Shown: positions 52,724 to 61,542, counted from the stretch's first letter. The stretch is 64,000 bases of DNA from Tenacibaculum finnmarkense (GCF_900239185.1 NZ_OENA01000023.1:124001-188000), one strand, 5' to 3'. Numbers and translations: made by a program. Notes: a model not told the origin generated them from the letters alone.

Positions 52724-54907
52724 TTATCTGATAAATAATAATTCTCTATATTTTGTTAAAGGCCATAAATTATCATCTACTAATAATTCTAACTTATCAC
52801 AATGATAACGGATTTCATCAAAAAACGGTTTTACTTTATTACAATAATTATCGGCATTTTTTTGCCCAAAAAATTTGTTCGTTTTTTTACGTTCTTCGGT
52901 CATTTTTTCAATTTTAGAATTGATTTCAGCAAGATGCCCCGATATTTTTTTAATTAAATCAAGCTGTTCTTTAGCGTATTGCTCAAAGCCGTTTCCAAAA
53001 ATTTCTTTCAAGCCTTTTACATTTTCGATTAAGGTGTTTTGATATTGAATAGCCGTAGGAATTACATGATTCCTGGCAACATCTGCTAAAACTCTACTTT
53101 CAATTTGAATTCGTTTTGAATACTCTTCTAATTCAATTTCATGACGAGCAACCACCTCTATTTTATTCATCACATTCATCTCTTCAAAAAGTGAAATTGA
53201 TTTTTCTGATATTTTAGCTTTTAAAGCCTCAGGCGTTGTTTTATGATTGCTTAATCCGCGTTTTTTAGCTTCTTTTTCCCATTCAATTCCGTAGCCATCA
53301 CCTTCAAATCTAATTTTTTTAGATGCCTTTATATATTCTCTTAATACATTAAAAATAGCTTCGTCTTTTTTCAAACTTTTTGCCTCTATTAAGGTATCTA
53401 CCTCAATTTTAAATTCTTTTAGCTGTTTTGCTATAATCGTATTTAAAACTGTCATCGGTCCTGCACAATTAGCCCACGAACCAACGGCACGTAATTCGAA
53501 TTTATTTCCTGTAAAAGCAAAAGGAGATGTTCGGTTTCTATCGGTATTATCTAATAATATTTCTGGAATTTTACCGACAATATTTAATTTTAAATCTGTT
53601 TTTTCTTGAGGCGATAATTTTCCTTTGGTAACGTTTTCTAATTCGTCTAATACTTCGGATAATTGCGAGCCAATAAACACCGAAATAATTGCTGGTGGCG
53701 CTTCATTTGCTCCTAACCTGTGATCATTACTAGCACTTGCCATCGATGCTCTGATTAATTCTTCATAATCATGAACTGCTTTAATAGTATTTACAAAAAA
53801 GGTTAAAAACTGTAAATTTTTCATCGGAGTTTTTCCTGGGCTCAATAAATTAACACCTGTATTTGTTTCTAACGACCAGTTATTATGTTTCCCTGAACCG
53901 TTAATTCCTTCAAAAGGTTTTTCATGAAACAATACTTTAAACTGATGACGTTGCGATACTTTTTCCATCACATCCATTAATAATGAATTGTGGTCAACCG
54001 CTAAATTAGCTTCTTCAAAAATAGGCGCTAACTCAAACTGATTCGGTGCTACTTCATTATGACGTGTTTTTACAGGAACACCTAATAACATACATTCTTG
54101 CTCTAAATCGCGCATAAAACTCAGTACTCTATCAGGAATTGACCCAAAATAATGGTCATCTAATTGCTGTCCTTTTGCAGGAGAATGCCCTAAAAGTGTT
54201 CTTCCTGTCATCATTAAATCAGGGCGTGCAGCAGCTAATGCAGTATCAATTAAAAAATACTCTTGCTCCCAACCTAAGGTTGCACTTACTTTTGAAACAT
54301 TCTTATCAAAATATTTACAAACTGCGGTTGCCGATGTATCAACAGCTTGTAAGGCCTTTAATAAAGGCGCTTTATTGTCTAAAGATTCGCCAGTATAAGC
54401 AACAAAAACTGTTGGAATACACAACGTTGTACCATACACAAATGCTGGCGATGTAGGATCCCAAGCCGTATAACCACGAGCTTCAAAGGTGTTTCTTATC
54501 CCGCCATGCGGAAAACTAGATGCATCAGGTTCTTGCTGTACCAATTGCCCACCATCAAAACGCTCCATAGCGCCACCGCCTTCAATAGTTTCAAAAAAAG
54601 CATCGTGTTTTTCCGCCGTTGCCCCCGTTAATGGCTGAAACCAATGCGTATAATGAGTCGCATTTTTAGACAGCGCCCAATCTTTCATACTTACCGCAAT
54701 TTGATCGGCAATTTTTCTGTCAATTTTAGTTCCAAATTCAATGGCATTCATCACACTTTTATACGCATCTTTTGTCATATACTGACGCATTGCTTGTTCG
54801 TTAAAAACATTTTTCCCAAACAATTCTGAACGACGCCCTTTTTGTTCTATAAAAACAGGTTTTCTGTGTAAAGTTTCTTTTAAAGCGCTAAATCTTAAAG
54901 TTGACAT
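52724..54907 (-). CDS. glnN: Glutamine synthetase type III
   Basis: GSIII makes glutamine from glutamate, ammonia and ATP. At 727 residues it has the GSIII length, with the start MSTLRFSALKETLHRK; a longer upstream frame to 54952 is possible but homologues begin here. Visible motifs are GWEQEYFLID (metal site), FHEKPFEGINGSGKHNNWSL and DHRLGANEAPPAIISVF. It is divergent from the type II enzyme gene with 187 bases in between, so both may share control by nitrogen status. Confidence 0.95.
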   Translation of the reverse strand: MSTLRFSALKETLHRKPVFIEQKGRRSELFGKNVFNEQAMRQYMTKDAYKSVMNAIEFGTKIDRKIADQIAVSMKDWALSKNATHYTHWFQPLTGATAEKHDAFFETIEGGGAMERFDGGQLVQQEPDASSFPHGGIRNTFEARGYTAWDPTSPAFVYGTTLCIPTVFVAYTGESLDNKAPLLKALQAVDTSATAVCKYFDKNVSKVSATLGWEQEYFLIDTALAAARPDLMMTGRTLLGHSPAKGQQLDDHYFGSIPDRVLSFMRDLEQECMLLGVPVKTRHNEVAPNQFELAPIFEEANLAVDHNSLLMDVMEKVSQRHQFKVLFHEKPFEGINGSGKHNNWSLETNTGVNLLSPGKTPMKNLQFLTFFVNTIKAVHDYEELIRASMASASNDHRLGANEAPPAIISVFIGSQLSEVLDELENVTKGKLSPQEKTDLKLNIVGKIPEILLDNTDRNRTSPFAFTGNKFELRAVGSWANCAGPMTVLNTIIAKQLKEFKIEVDTLIEAKSLKKDEAIFNVLREYIKASKKIRFEGDGYGIEWEKEAKKRGLSNHKTTPEALKAKISEKSISLFEEMNVMNKIEVVARHEIELEEYSKRIQIESRVLADVARNHVIPTAIQYQNTLIENVKGLKEIFGNGFEQYAKEQLDLIKKISGHLAEINSKIEKMTEERKKTNKFFGQKNADNYCNKVKPFFDEIRYHCDKLELLVDDNLWPLTKYRELLFIR

Positions 54908-55050
54908 AATATAAAGTGTGAATTTGAGGTCAAAAATACATAAATTTATCAAAATTAAAGAACACCCCCTAAAAAAACAGGGGTTGCACGGGTAAAAACT
55001 AATATTAAATATTTTACCCCTATAAATTTTAGCATATAATATAAATTATT

Positions 55051-55058
55051 TATTTTTG
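55051..55058 (+). promoter_or_regulatory. Probable -7 box of the type II glutamine synthetase gene
   Basis: TATTTTTG fits TAnnTTTG, 36 bases before the ATG. The 187-base divergent region also holds short G and C runs (CACCCCCT, AGGGGTT at 54963-54984), the only G+C-rich spot there, which could be a small hairpin. Confidence 0.5.
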
Positions 55059-55094
55059 CTTTGAATTCAATTCTAAATAATAGATTCTAGTATC

Positions 55095-56117
55095 ATGGCA
55101 AAAATTAAGTTAGAGTATATCTGGTTAGATGGTTACAAACCGACTCAAAACCTACGAAGTAAAACAAAGGTTGAAGAGCATGAAAATTTTCAAGGAACTT
55201 TAGAAGAGCTAAAAAATTGGTCTTTTGACGGGTCTTCTACAAAACAAGCTTCAGGAGGCGCTTCTGACTGTGTTTTAAAACCTGTTGCAATTTATCCTGA
55301 TCCTGCTCGTGTTAACGGATATTTAGTAATGAATGAAGTAATGAATGCTGACGGAACTCCGCATGAATCTAACGCTCGTGCTACTATTAATGATGACAAT
55401 AACGATTTCTGGTTCGGTTTTGAACAAGAATATTTTATTATGGACAACGCAACACAACTTCCTTTAGGATTTCCTGTTGGCGGATATCCAGGACCTCAAG
55501 GAATGTATTACTGTTCTGTAGGTGGTAGAAATACTCACGGTAGAGATTTTGTTGAAAAACATGCCGATTTATGTATTGATGCTGGTTTAAATTTTGAAGG
55601 AATTAACCAAGAAGTTGCTTCAGGGCAATGGGAATTTCAATTATTTGCAAAAGGTGCAAAAATAGCTGGTGATGAAATTTGGATCGCTCGTTATTTATTA
55701 GACAGATTAACAGAACAATATGGTTATTATATTGAATATCATCCAAAACCTGTAAAAGGAGATTGGAATGGTTCAGGAATGCACGCAAATTTCTCTAACA
55801 CTACCTTAAGAACTTGTGGTTCAAAAGAAATTTACATGAAAGTATGTGAAGCTTTTAGACCTGTAACCAAAGAACATATTGACATTTACGGAGCTTACAA
55901 CGACCAACGTTTAACAGGTTTACACGAAACTGCTTCAATTACCGATTTTAGTTACGGAATTTCTGACAGAGGTGCTTCAATTCGTATTCCTATTTTAACA
56001 GTTGACAACGATTGGAAAGGATATTTAGAAGACAGAAGACCTGCTTCAAACGGAGATCCTTACAAAATTGCTTCTAGAATTATACAAACAGTAAAGCCTG
56101 TTTGCGATAACTTATAA
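55095..56117 (+). CDS. Glutamine synthetase type II (eukaryote-like)
   Basis: The protein has 340 residues, the short GSII form best known from eukaryotes. Motifs include LEYIWLDGYKPTQNLRSKT at the start (as in GSII LxYxWxDG), NWSFDGSSTKQA, FGFEQEYFI, EGINQEVASGQWEFQ and GDWNGSGMHANFS. It is divergent from glnN. Carrying GSII and GSIII side by side is known in Flavobacteriaceae. It is followed by a CAA microsatellite and a terminator. Confidence 0.95.
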   Translation: MAKIKLEYIWLDGYKPTQNLRSKTKVEEHENFQGTLEELKNWSFDGSSTKQASGGASDCVLKPVAIYPDPARVNGYLVMNEVMNADGTPHESNARATINDDNNDFWFGFEQEYFIMDNATQLPLGFPVGGYPGPQGMYYCSVGGRNTHGRDFVEKHADLCIDAGLNFEGINQEVASGQWEFQLFAKGAKIAGDEIWIARYLLDRLTEQYGYYIEYHPKPVKGDWNGSGMHANFSNTTLRTCGSKEIYMKVCEAFRPVTKEHIDIYGAYNDQRLTGLHETASITDFSYGISDRGASIRIPILTVDNDWKGYLEDRRPASNGDPYKIASRIIQTVKPVCDNL

Positions 56118-56139
56118 TATATTTTCCATTACAACATAC

Positions 56140-56166
56140 CAACAACAACAACAACAACAACAACAA
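56140..56166. repeat. Trinucleotide microsatellite (CAA)9
   Basis: Nine perfect CAA units lie in the 3' untranslated region of the type II glutamine synthetase gene, ending exactly where the terminator begins. Confidence 0.95.
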
Positions 56167-56199
56167 AAGAGGCCTTTAAATTCGTTTAAAGGCTTTTTT
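56167..56199 (+). terminator. Terminator of the type II glutamine synthetase gene
   Basis: GGCCTTTAAA pairs with TTTAAAGGC over the tetraloop TTCG and is followed by a T run. Confidence 0.88.
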
Positions 56200-56232
56200 G
56201 TGCGATATATTTTATAAGAAAAAGGATTATTT

Positions 56233-56327
56233 GAAGCTATTTCCCGCTTTACGCACTCGCTTTTTTTATTTTTCAAAAGAAAAAAATAAAAAAGAGCTCA
56301 AACAATTGCTTCAATCGGGGCTAGGGA
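56233..56327. repeat. Structured intergenic element, copy B
   Basis: On the plus strand GAAGCTATTTCCCGCTTTA is followed by an A/T hairpin (CTTTTTTTATTTTTC and GAAAAAAATAAAAAAG), then GAGCTCAAACAATTGC and TTCAATCGGGGCTAGGG. The reverse complement matches copy A at 9925-10015 in its order of blocks: AGC-GATTGAA, A/T hairpin, GT-AAAGCG. A 103-codon open frame crosses the element, but it reads through the hairpin and has no protein-like features, so I do not call it. Confidence 0.6.
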
Positions 56328-56422
56328 TTTTGCTAATTTTCATAATTTCAGAAATTAATTATAATTTTACTGCAAAAACTCATAAACAAGCAGTCAATTC
56401 GAGTGATTTTTTTCCTTCAAAA

Positions 56423-56489
56423 AAATGGTATCGAGAACTTTTTTATCTTCAAAATCAATATAAAACAATTCAAATTCTCGATACCATTT
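56423..56489. repeat. Perfect 15-bp inverted repeat
   Basis: AAATGGTATCGAGAA at 56423-56437 is the exact reverse complement of TTCTCGATACCATTT at 56475-56489, with 37 bases between. It has no T tract. It lies in a 550-base gene-free stretch between the type II glutamine synthetase terminator and the antiporter gene. Confidence 0.85.
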
Positions 56490-56663
56490 CAATTCCTTCT
56501 AGTCATTAAAATCAATCAAATTGATAAATACCATCAAAAAAAAGCTAAAAAATATAGCTAATTAAAATGCAAAAATGAATTTAGTTCTGTTTAACCGAAT
56601 TCAATGTATTATTCTATGTTATAAAAGTATTTTTAAATAAAATTCAAACAGGCTATTAAACAT

Positions 56664-56696
56664 AAACCTCACAGGTTTTAAAAACTTGTGAGGTTT
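56664..56696 (-). terminator. Terminator-like hairpin after the antiporter gene
   Basis: AAACCTCACA pairs with TGTGAGGTTT, extended inward by GTTTT and AAAAC with one mismatch. It lies 50 bases beyond the antiporter stop codon. Confidence 0.65.
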
Positions 56697-56746
56697 GTTA
56701 CTTTTATATAGTAGTTTTTCTAATAAAAACCCATACAACCAACTTA

Positions 56747-57688
56747 TTAACTCAATTTTAAATATACAAAAACGGTGTAAGTAACTAATAATATAATTCC
56801 ATGAACCCAATTTAAGCGTAATTTCTTTGGGAAAAATGCAAATAGCAACACGATAAACGAAATGGCAAGCATCCAATAAATATCATTATTTACCAAACTT
56901 AAAGCATCAGTACCTAATTTTATAGGTGTAATAATGGAAGTAATTCCTAAAACTGCCAATATATTAAAGACATTCGAACCAATTAAATTTCCTAAAGAAA
57001 TAGCTTTCTCTTTTTTCAAAACTGCAATGATTGATGCCGCTAATTCTGGTACACTTGTTCCTACAGAAACCACGGTAACCCCAATAATAGCATCACTTAC
57101 ACCCATACTTTTTGCTAAGTTTGTAGCACCATCAATTAACCATTCCGAACCTAACCACAGGCAGAAACCACCAATACTTAAAAATAACACCACCTTATAT
57201 AAAGGTAACTCTTCATCATCTTCAGGCATTTCATCGACTACCGCTGTTTTTTGAAAACGCAATAAATATACTAAAAACACCACCAACATACTAAATAAAA
57301 TAATCCCTTCGTATTGCTCAATGGTATTATCAAAAGCGATAAAAAAATATAATAAACCTGAAGCCACCATCATTACAGGCCAATCGGTTTTATAAAAGTT
57401 TTTTTCTACTTCAATAGTTGATAAAATTAGCGTAATCCCTAAAACCAAGCCAATATTAGCAATATTAGAACCAATTACATTCCCTACTGCCAAGCCTGGA
57501 GCGCCGTTTAATGCCGATTTTACACTTACAATTAACTCTGGTGCTGAGGTTGCAAAAGAAACAACCGTCATTCCGATTACTACTTTTGGGATATTTAATT
57601 TTAACGATAATCCAACGGCTGCTTTTAAAAGCCAATTCCCTCCAAGAACTAATAATAACAATCCTAACGCTATATATACAATATCCAT
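56747..57688 (-). CDS. Calcium/sodium antiporter (CaCA family, YrbG-like)
   Basis: I start it at the ATG MDIVYIALGLLLL (57688); an upstream in-frame ATG exists but homologues begin here. The protein has 313 residues with about ten membrane segments and the two inverted alpha-repeat motifs typical of the family: SFATSAPELIVSVKSALNG with GNVIGSNIANIGLVLG, and SVGTSVPELAASIIAVLKKE with GNLIGSNVFNILAVLG. The acidic Glu in each PEL is the ion-binding residue. Confidence 0.94.
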   Translation of the reverse strand: MDIVYIALGLLLLVLGGNWLLKAAVGLSLKLNIPKVVIGMTVVSFATSAPELIVSVKSALNGAPGLAVGNVIGSNIANIGLVLGITLILSTIEVEKNFYKTDWPVMMVASGLLYFFIAFDNTIEQYEGIILFSMLVVFLVYLLRFQKTAVVDEMPEDDEELPLYKVVLFLSIGGFCLWLGSEWLIDGATNLAKSMGVSDAIIGVTVVSVGTSVPELAASIIAVLKKEKAISLGNLIGSNVFNILAVLGITSIITPIKLGTDALSLVNNDIYWMLAISFIVLLFAFFPKKLRLNWVHGIILLVTYTVFVYLKLS

Positions 57689-58053
57689 CGATTCTATTTT
57701 TTCTTGCAAATATAGAACTTTGACATCAAAATAAACAAGTGCTAAAAGGCTTAAAAAAAGAACAAACACCAAAAAACAAGCTTTGTAAACACCTGTTTTC
57801 CTTTATTTTCTTTAAAAGAATTATAAAACTCCAGTATTAAATTATCATTCAAAACATAAAAGTAAGTTTCTGCTTAAAAATAAGAACACAAAACAAGTAA
57901 ACTCTCTTATAAATTAAAACCATTTACCACCTTTCAACTTCTTATTTAAATCCAAACGGATTAAATGCTAAATATCTTTTTGGAAGCGAGCTTTTCTTTA
58001 CGCTATATTCATAAAAAATTAAGAATTATAAACCAATTAAAAAAACCAAACAA
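57689..58053. other. Intergenic stretch without recognised features
   Basis: I find no gene, RNA or known repeat here. The sequence is plain A/T-rich spacer. Confidence 0.5.
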
Positions 58054-58125
58054 ATGATTGCTATTACATTAAAACTAATTATTATCGCAATAAAAATTGC
58101 AACGATTATCGCTTTATTATCATAA
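58054..58125 (+). CDS. Possible 23-residue hydrophobic peptide
   Basis: ATG to TAA encodes MIAITLKLIIIAIKI followed by ATIIALLS, a single membrane-segment-like peptide 27 bases ahead of the SPFH gene. It could be a small membrane protein or leader peptide. In such A/T-rich sequence a chance frame of this kind is not rare, so support is weak. Confidence 0.25.
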   Translation: MIAITLKLIIIAIKIATIIALLS

Positions 58126-58152
58126 CCAACTCTTAAAACTAAACTATATTTT

Positions 58153-59496
58153 ATGCTAACATTTATCGGAGTATTATTAATTATTACAGGGCTAACAACG
58201 ATGTTATTAAGCTCAATTATTAAAAACAACAAAATTTTAACTTGGTTTACTTTTCAAAGAAGTATTCAATTAACAGCGCTTGGTGCTTTTATGAGCATTA
58301 TTACAGGAATGTTTTTTTATGCAGATGCAGGTACTGCTTATGCGGTACAATACGTTTCTGGTGGCGATAAAATGATTACCACCCAAGGATTAAAATTAAA
58401 ATGGTGGGGACGAATTATTCCTTTATCGTATGAAACCTCTATAAAAGATATTATTGTTAAAGAACAAAGTGAATTACCAAAAAGTGACCGAGGTATTTAT
58501 AACCGAAAAGCACAAAAATGGGAATTTAGCGATGCTATTAAAGCTGAAATAAGCACTTCTGTAATTGTAGGTGTAAATATTAATGATGAAGCGGTTTTTT
58601 TAAACATGGCAGATAGAAACAGAAGCGAATCTAAATTAATTTACGGAAGAGTTTTACCAAATATTGATGCCGCTATAAAAAACACCTGTAAATTGATGGA
58701 TGCACAAGATTATATTTCTGGACAGGCTTCTGATTTTGATAGGTATTTTAGAGATCAATTAGAAAACGGAATGTATCAAGTAGAGCAATATTACGAAGCT
58801 GAAAACAGCAATGAAGTTGTAGGCGATACAACCACTATTCGAAAAATAAAAATCGGAAAATCAAGTAAACAGAAAAAATTTAGAATAAAAAGGGCGAAAG
58901 ATGGTACGATTACTAGAGATGATTCTAATTCATTAAAACAATATGGTTTAAAAATTTACCAAGCACAAGTAACAGGTATTGATTGGGAATCTTCTTTTGA
59001 TGAGCGTTTAGATTTACAAAAAAATGAAGTTGCCCAAACACAGTTAGAAAAACAACAAGCCGAACGTGAATATTACAGAGCTAAAAAAGAGGTTGCTAAA
59101 GGAGAATCTGAAAAAGCAAAAGAAAGAGCAAGGTTAGAAAAAATCCAAATTCAACAAACAATTGAAGCTGAAACAGAAGCAAAAGTAGCTGGGTTTAACT
59201 TAATCAAAGAAAAAAAGCAATTTGAAGTTGAGCAATACAAAGCCAAAAGTAAAAAAGTAGCTGCCGAAGCGCAATATTATGAAAACGCTAAATTAGTTAG
59301 TGCTGGTTTAACCCCACAAGAAAAAGCAGAATGGGAATATAAAACAGCCGTTGGTGTTGCCCAGCAAATAAAAGACCTACAACTTCCTGCTACCTATATT
59401 GAAGGTGGAAATAGCGGAGGAAACGCAAACGGAAGCTTATTACAGTCATTAATTGGTGCTGACTTAGCCAAGAAAATGATGCAAAGTAAAAAATAA
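58153..59496 (+). CDS. SPFH/Band 7 domain membrane protein
   Basis: The protein has 447 residues. Two hydrophobic segments lie at about 1-22 and 38-58, followed by an SPFH-like domain (about 60-250; RGIYNRKAQKWEF, SDAIKAEISTSVIVGVNIND) and a long charged coiled coil (about 290-385, rich in Lys, Glu, Ala and Gln). The C-terminal tail has a Gly-rich patch (GGNSGGNANGS). Flotillin-like proteins organise membrane microdomains; this variant is distant and its role is unknown. Confidence 0.8.
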   Translation: MLTFIGVLLIITGLTTMLLSSIIKNNKILTWFTFQRSIQLTALGAFMSIITGMFFYADAGTAYAVQYVSGGDKMITTQGLKLKWWGRIIPLSYETSIKDIIVKEQSELPKSDRGIYNRKAQKWEFSDAIKAEISTSVIVGVNINDEAVFLNMADRNRSESKLIYGRVLPNIDAAIKNTCKLMDAQDYISGQASDFDRYFRDQLENGMYQVEQYYEAENSNEVVGDTTTIRKIKIGKSSKQKKFRIKRAKDGTITRDDSNSLKQYGLKIYQAQVTGIDWESSFDERLDLQKNEVAQTQLEKQQAEREYYRAKKEVAKGESEKAKERARLEKIQIQQTIEAETEAKVAGFNLIKEKKQFEVEQYKAKSKKVAAEAQYYENAKLVSAGLTPQEKAEWEYKTAVGVAQQIKDLQLPATYIEGGNSGGNANGSLLQSLIGADLAKKMMQSKK

Positions 59497-59506
59497 AATG
59501 ACTTTT

Positions 59507-59550
59507 ATTACTAAGGGCAACCTATCTGGCTTTATGTTACCCTTAGTAAT
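59507..59550 (+). terminator. Hairpin after the SPFH gene
   Basis: ATTACTAAGGG pairs perfectly with CCCTTAGTAAT, with inner AAC/GTT pairing around a 15-base loop. The T tract is weak (ACATTATTTTTC). Confidence 0.7.
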
Positions 59551-59592
59551 ACATTATTTTTCAGTATTTTTGATATAGAATCAAATATATCA

Positions 59593-59745
59593 ATGAAAAA
59601 ACAATCTTTTAAAGCTTTAGCAAAACTAAACAAACTACTACTACCCTCTTTTACAAAAAGAGCGTTAGATATTTCTACAGCTTCGAAATTTCAATTAGCT
59701 ATTATTGGATGGCGAGCATTTATTACTATAAACTCATTAGATTAA
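59593..59745 (+). CDS. Conserved small protein of Flavobacteria (50 residues)
   Basis: The product reads MKKQSFKALAKLNKLLLPS, FTKRALDISTASKFQLAIIG, WRAFITINSLD. The pattern K-x-LAKLNK-LLPSF-x-K-x-LD and LAIIGWR is one I recognise as a conserved small protein of Bacteroidota, sometimes mislabelled as SsrA-binding protein. It is too short to be SmpB. The function is unknown. It lies 19 bases ahead of the DUF2007 gene. Confidence 0.72.
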   Translation: MKKQSFKALAKLNKLLLPSFTKRALDISTASKFQLAIIGWRAFITINSLD

Positions 59746-59764
59746 CATATTAAAACTTAAAATT

Positions 59765-59989
59765 ATGAAAGAACACGTAAAAGCATACACAGGAACTTCA
59801 ATTTTAGCAAACAGGCTTGCTTTTTTATTAGATGAGGCTAAAATTCCAAGTTTAGTTAAAGACACAAAAGAATCTGGAAGATTAGCAGGTTTTGGTGCTA
59901 CAGGTGATTCTTGCGAATTATTCATTTATAAAGCTGATTTTCAATACGCTGAAAAAATAATAAATGATTTCAAAAAAGAATTAAATTAA
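59765..59989 (+). CDS. DUF2007-family protein
   Basis: This 74-residue protein has the DUF2007 pattern: YTGTSILANRLAFLLDEAKIP, split here as YTGTSILANRLAFLL and DEAKIPSLVKD, then ELFIYKADFQYAEKII. Members are predicted small signalling or effector proteins with a ferredoxin-like fold; no activity is established. Together with the preceding 50-residue gene it may form a small transcript. Confidence 0.82.
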   Translation: MKEHVKAYTGTSILANRLAFLLDEAKIPSLVKDTKESGRLAGFGATGDSCELFIYKADFQYAEKIINDFKKELN

Positions 59990-60068
59990 TTTTTGAAAAA
60001 AAAAGTAAAAAAAACTTGAATTTATTTTTTTTATCAATAAAACAGTTGTAGATTTGCACTCGCAATAC

Positions 60069-60142
60069 GGCCACGTGGCGCAACTGAATAGCGCACTTGA
60101 TTACGGCTCAAGAGGTTGCTGGTTTGAATCCAGCCGTGGTCA
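60069..60142 (+). tRNA. trnR: tRNA-Arg (anticodon ACG)
   Basis: The acceptor GGCCACG pairs with CGTGGTC, with one G-U pair, and the discriminator is A. The D arm contains TGGCGCAACTGAATAGC, the anticodon stem CTTGA/TCAAG holds loop TTACGGC (anticodon ACG at 60103-60105, read as ICG) and the T loop is TTTGAATC. Confidence 0.97.
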
Positions 60143-60143
60143 C

Positions 60144-60179
60144 AAAAACACTAAGATTTATTTCTTAGTGTTTTTTTTT
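60144..60179 (+). terminator. Terminator of tRNA-Arg
   Basis: AAAACACTAAGA pairs with TCTTAGTGTTTT over a 6-base loop and is followed by nine T bases. Confidence 0.92.
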
Positions 60180-60191
60180 GCTTATTGCTTA

Positions 60192-60668
60192 TTATTTCCC
60201 CACAGCTGCTGTTTTAATAAAAATTTTATAAAACCTACTGTTTTCGGTTAACTCGTACGCTGCTTGTTCAATTCGAATTTCTTTATACTCGGTATATTCA
60301 CAGCAGCCCTTTGTTTTTCTTTGTGAATTTATATAGACCTCGAAAATATTTTTATCGGCTATTTGAATCGTATAATTAACAATTGCTGTTTTCCATCCAA
60401 TAGAAGTCATTTCGATGATATTATAATTATTCTTATCGATAAAACGAAATTCAATAGGTTTTTTAGTAGTACTATTTAATATTCTAATATCTTTTGAGGT
60501 AAATTTTCCTGTGGTAAATAAATTTTCTCCTGTTAATTTATCAACTAATTCAAATTGAAACGGATCTGGCGGTGTAAAACAGTCTATATCTTCACATTCA
60601 CTTATAATATTGCAAGATTGCATAAAAAGTAAAAAAGTAAATGTTAAAATTATACCTATCTTTTTCAT
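60192..60668 (-). CDS. Lipoprotein of unknown function
   Basis: The 158-residue protein begins with a lipoprotein signal (MKKIGIILTFTFLLFMQSC, Cys19). The mature part is beta-rich with a second cluster of cysteines (ECEDIDC near 24-30, and a CC pair near 122 in KTKGCCEYTEY). DPFQFELVDKLTGENLF resembles N-terminal Ig-like segments of Bacteroidota lipoproteins. I do not recognise the family. Confidence 0.78.
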   Translation of the reverse strand: MKKIGIILTFTFLLFMQSCNIISECEDIDCFTPPDPFQFELVDKLTGENLFTTGKFTSKDIRILNSTTKKPIEFRFIDKNNYNIIEMTSIGWKTAIVNYTIQIADKNIFEVYINSQRKTKGCCEYTEYKEIRIEQAAYELTENSRFYKIFIKTAAVGK

Positions 60669-60781
60669 CGTATTGTTTTTAGCTGTTTTTTATAGCAATA
60701 AATGTAACCTAATTTAAAAAAAACAATATTTCTATTACTTTATTTTTAAGTTAATAAATAAATCGACACAATAAAAAATAG

Positions 60782-60813
60782 AAAAGACCCTAAGCTTTCG
60801 CTTAAGGCCTTTT
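60782..60813. terminator. Terminator-like hairpin in gene-free stretch 60669-60992
   Basis: AAAAG-ACCC-TAAGC pairs with GCTTA-AGGCC-TTTT. It lies upstream of the lipoprotein gene. The rest of the 324-base gap shows nothing recognisable except the terminator at its right end. Confidence 0.6.
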
Positions 60814-60955
60814 CATCTAACCAAACTTAGTATAAAAACTAACTACTACTATTTTAATACTCTTAAAAAATATTTATTTAAAATTCTTATTTCAATTATT
60901 TACAAATAATATACACTACTATGACACGCTTATTTTTTAAACGTCACATTAAACC

Positions 60956-60995
60956 AAAAAAAAAACTCAAAATAAGTTTTTTTTTGAGTTTTTTA
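60956..60995 (-). terminator. Terminator of the tpiA-prmA-clpS transcript
   Basis: AAAAACTCAAAA pairs with TTTTTTGAGTTTTT over a short loop, and the minus strand has a long T tract after it. It overlaps the stop codon of the 90-residue gene by a few bases. Confidence 0.8.
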
Positions 60996-61265
60996 ATATA
61001 AATATTTCCTTAAAAATACACGGTGAGCAGGTATTGCTTTATCGTAATTTTCAACTAAAACCTCTAGTATTTCAGGGGGATTAACCCCTATTTCATTTTT
61101 TTCATTATATTTAGAAACATATAAATTATAGATTTCTTGATTTTTTTCAAAAATTAAAAAATGTTGCTCATTTAATATCGCATAACAAATTTCATTTCCT
61201 GAAAAAGCAGCTGATTCATCCTTGATAAAATCAGAAAATTCATAATACCTAAAAATATTTTCCAT
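60993..61265 (-). CDS. Hypothetical protein of 90 residues
   Basis: The product starts MENIFRYYEFSDFIKDE and ends AHRVFLRKYLY. It is acidic and cytosolic, without motifs that I recognise. Its ATG is one base from the clpS stop codon (TAA then a spacer base), so it is translated with clpS. That tight coupling argues it is real. Confidence 0.7.
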   Translation of the reverse strand: MENIFRYYEFSDFIKDESAAFSGNEICYAILNEQHFLIFEKNQEIYNLYVSKYNEKNEIGVNPPEILEVLVENYDKAIPAHRVFLRKYLY

Positions 61266-61266
61266 C

Positions 61267-61542
61267 TTAAATTATTTCTGCTGATAAACCTAATTGTAAC
61301 AATTTAGCACATCTTGGTTCTAAATCTTTATACTCACCTGTTTTAACGGCGCATTTACCTTTGTAATGAACTAATACAGAACATTGCTCTGCTTGCTCTA
61401 ATGTATGATCACAAACATCAACCAAGCTATCTATTACAAAATCGAACGAATTTACATCATCATTATGTAAAATAATTTCGTGCTTTTTTATTTCTTGAGT
61501 TAAAACGTCTAAATCTTCTTGTATTTTTTCTATCGTACTCAT
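61267..61542 (-). CDS. clpS: ATP-dependent Clp protease adaptor ClpS
   Basis: ClpS delivers N-degron substrates to ClpAP-type proteases. The 91-residue protein has the family core EIILHNDDVNSFDFVIDSL (Asn-Asp-Asp at the substrate pocket), then HTLEQAEQCSVLVHYKGKCAV and GEYKDLEP. It adjoins prmA with no gap, a pairing common in Bacteroidota. Confidence 0.93.
   Translation of the reverse strand: MSTIEKIQEDLDVLTQEIKKHEIILHNDDVNSFDFVIDSLVDVCDHTLEQAEQCSVLVHYKGKCAVKTGEYKDLEPRCAKLLQLGLSAEII

Noticed and set aside
54908..54952. Longer N-terminus for the type III glutamine synthetase
   Set aside because: The extra 15 residues are not part of the family; MSTLRFSALKET is the typical start.
56198..56509. 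103-codon open frame on the plus strand
   Set aside because: It runs through the terminator tail, the A/T hairpin element and the 15-bp inverted repeat and shows no protein-like features; the sequence is better explained as non-coding repeat elements.
58026..58232. 68-codon hydrophobic frame on the minus strand
   Set aside because: It overlaps the start of the SPFH gene and has no own promoter signal; hydrophobic shadow frames are expected in A/T-rich sequence.
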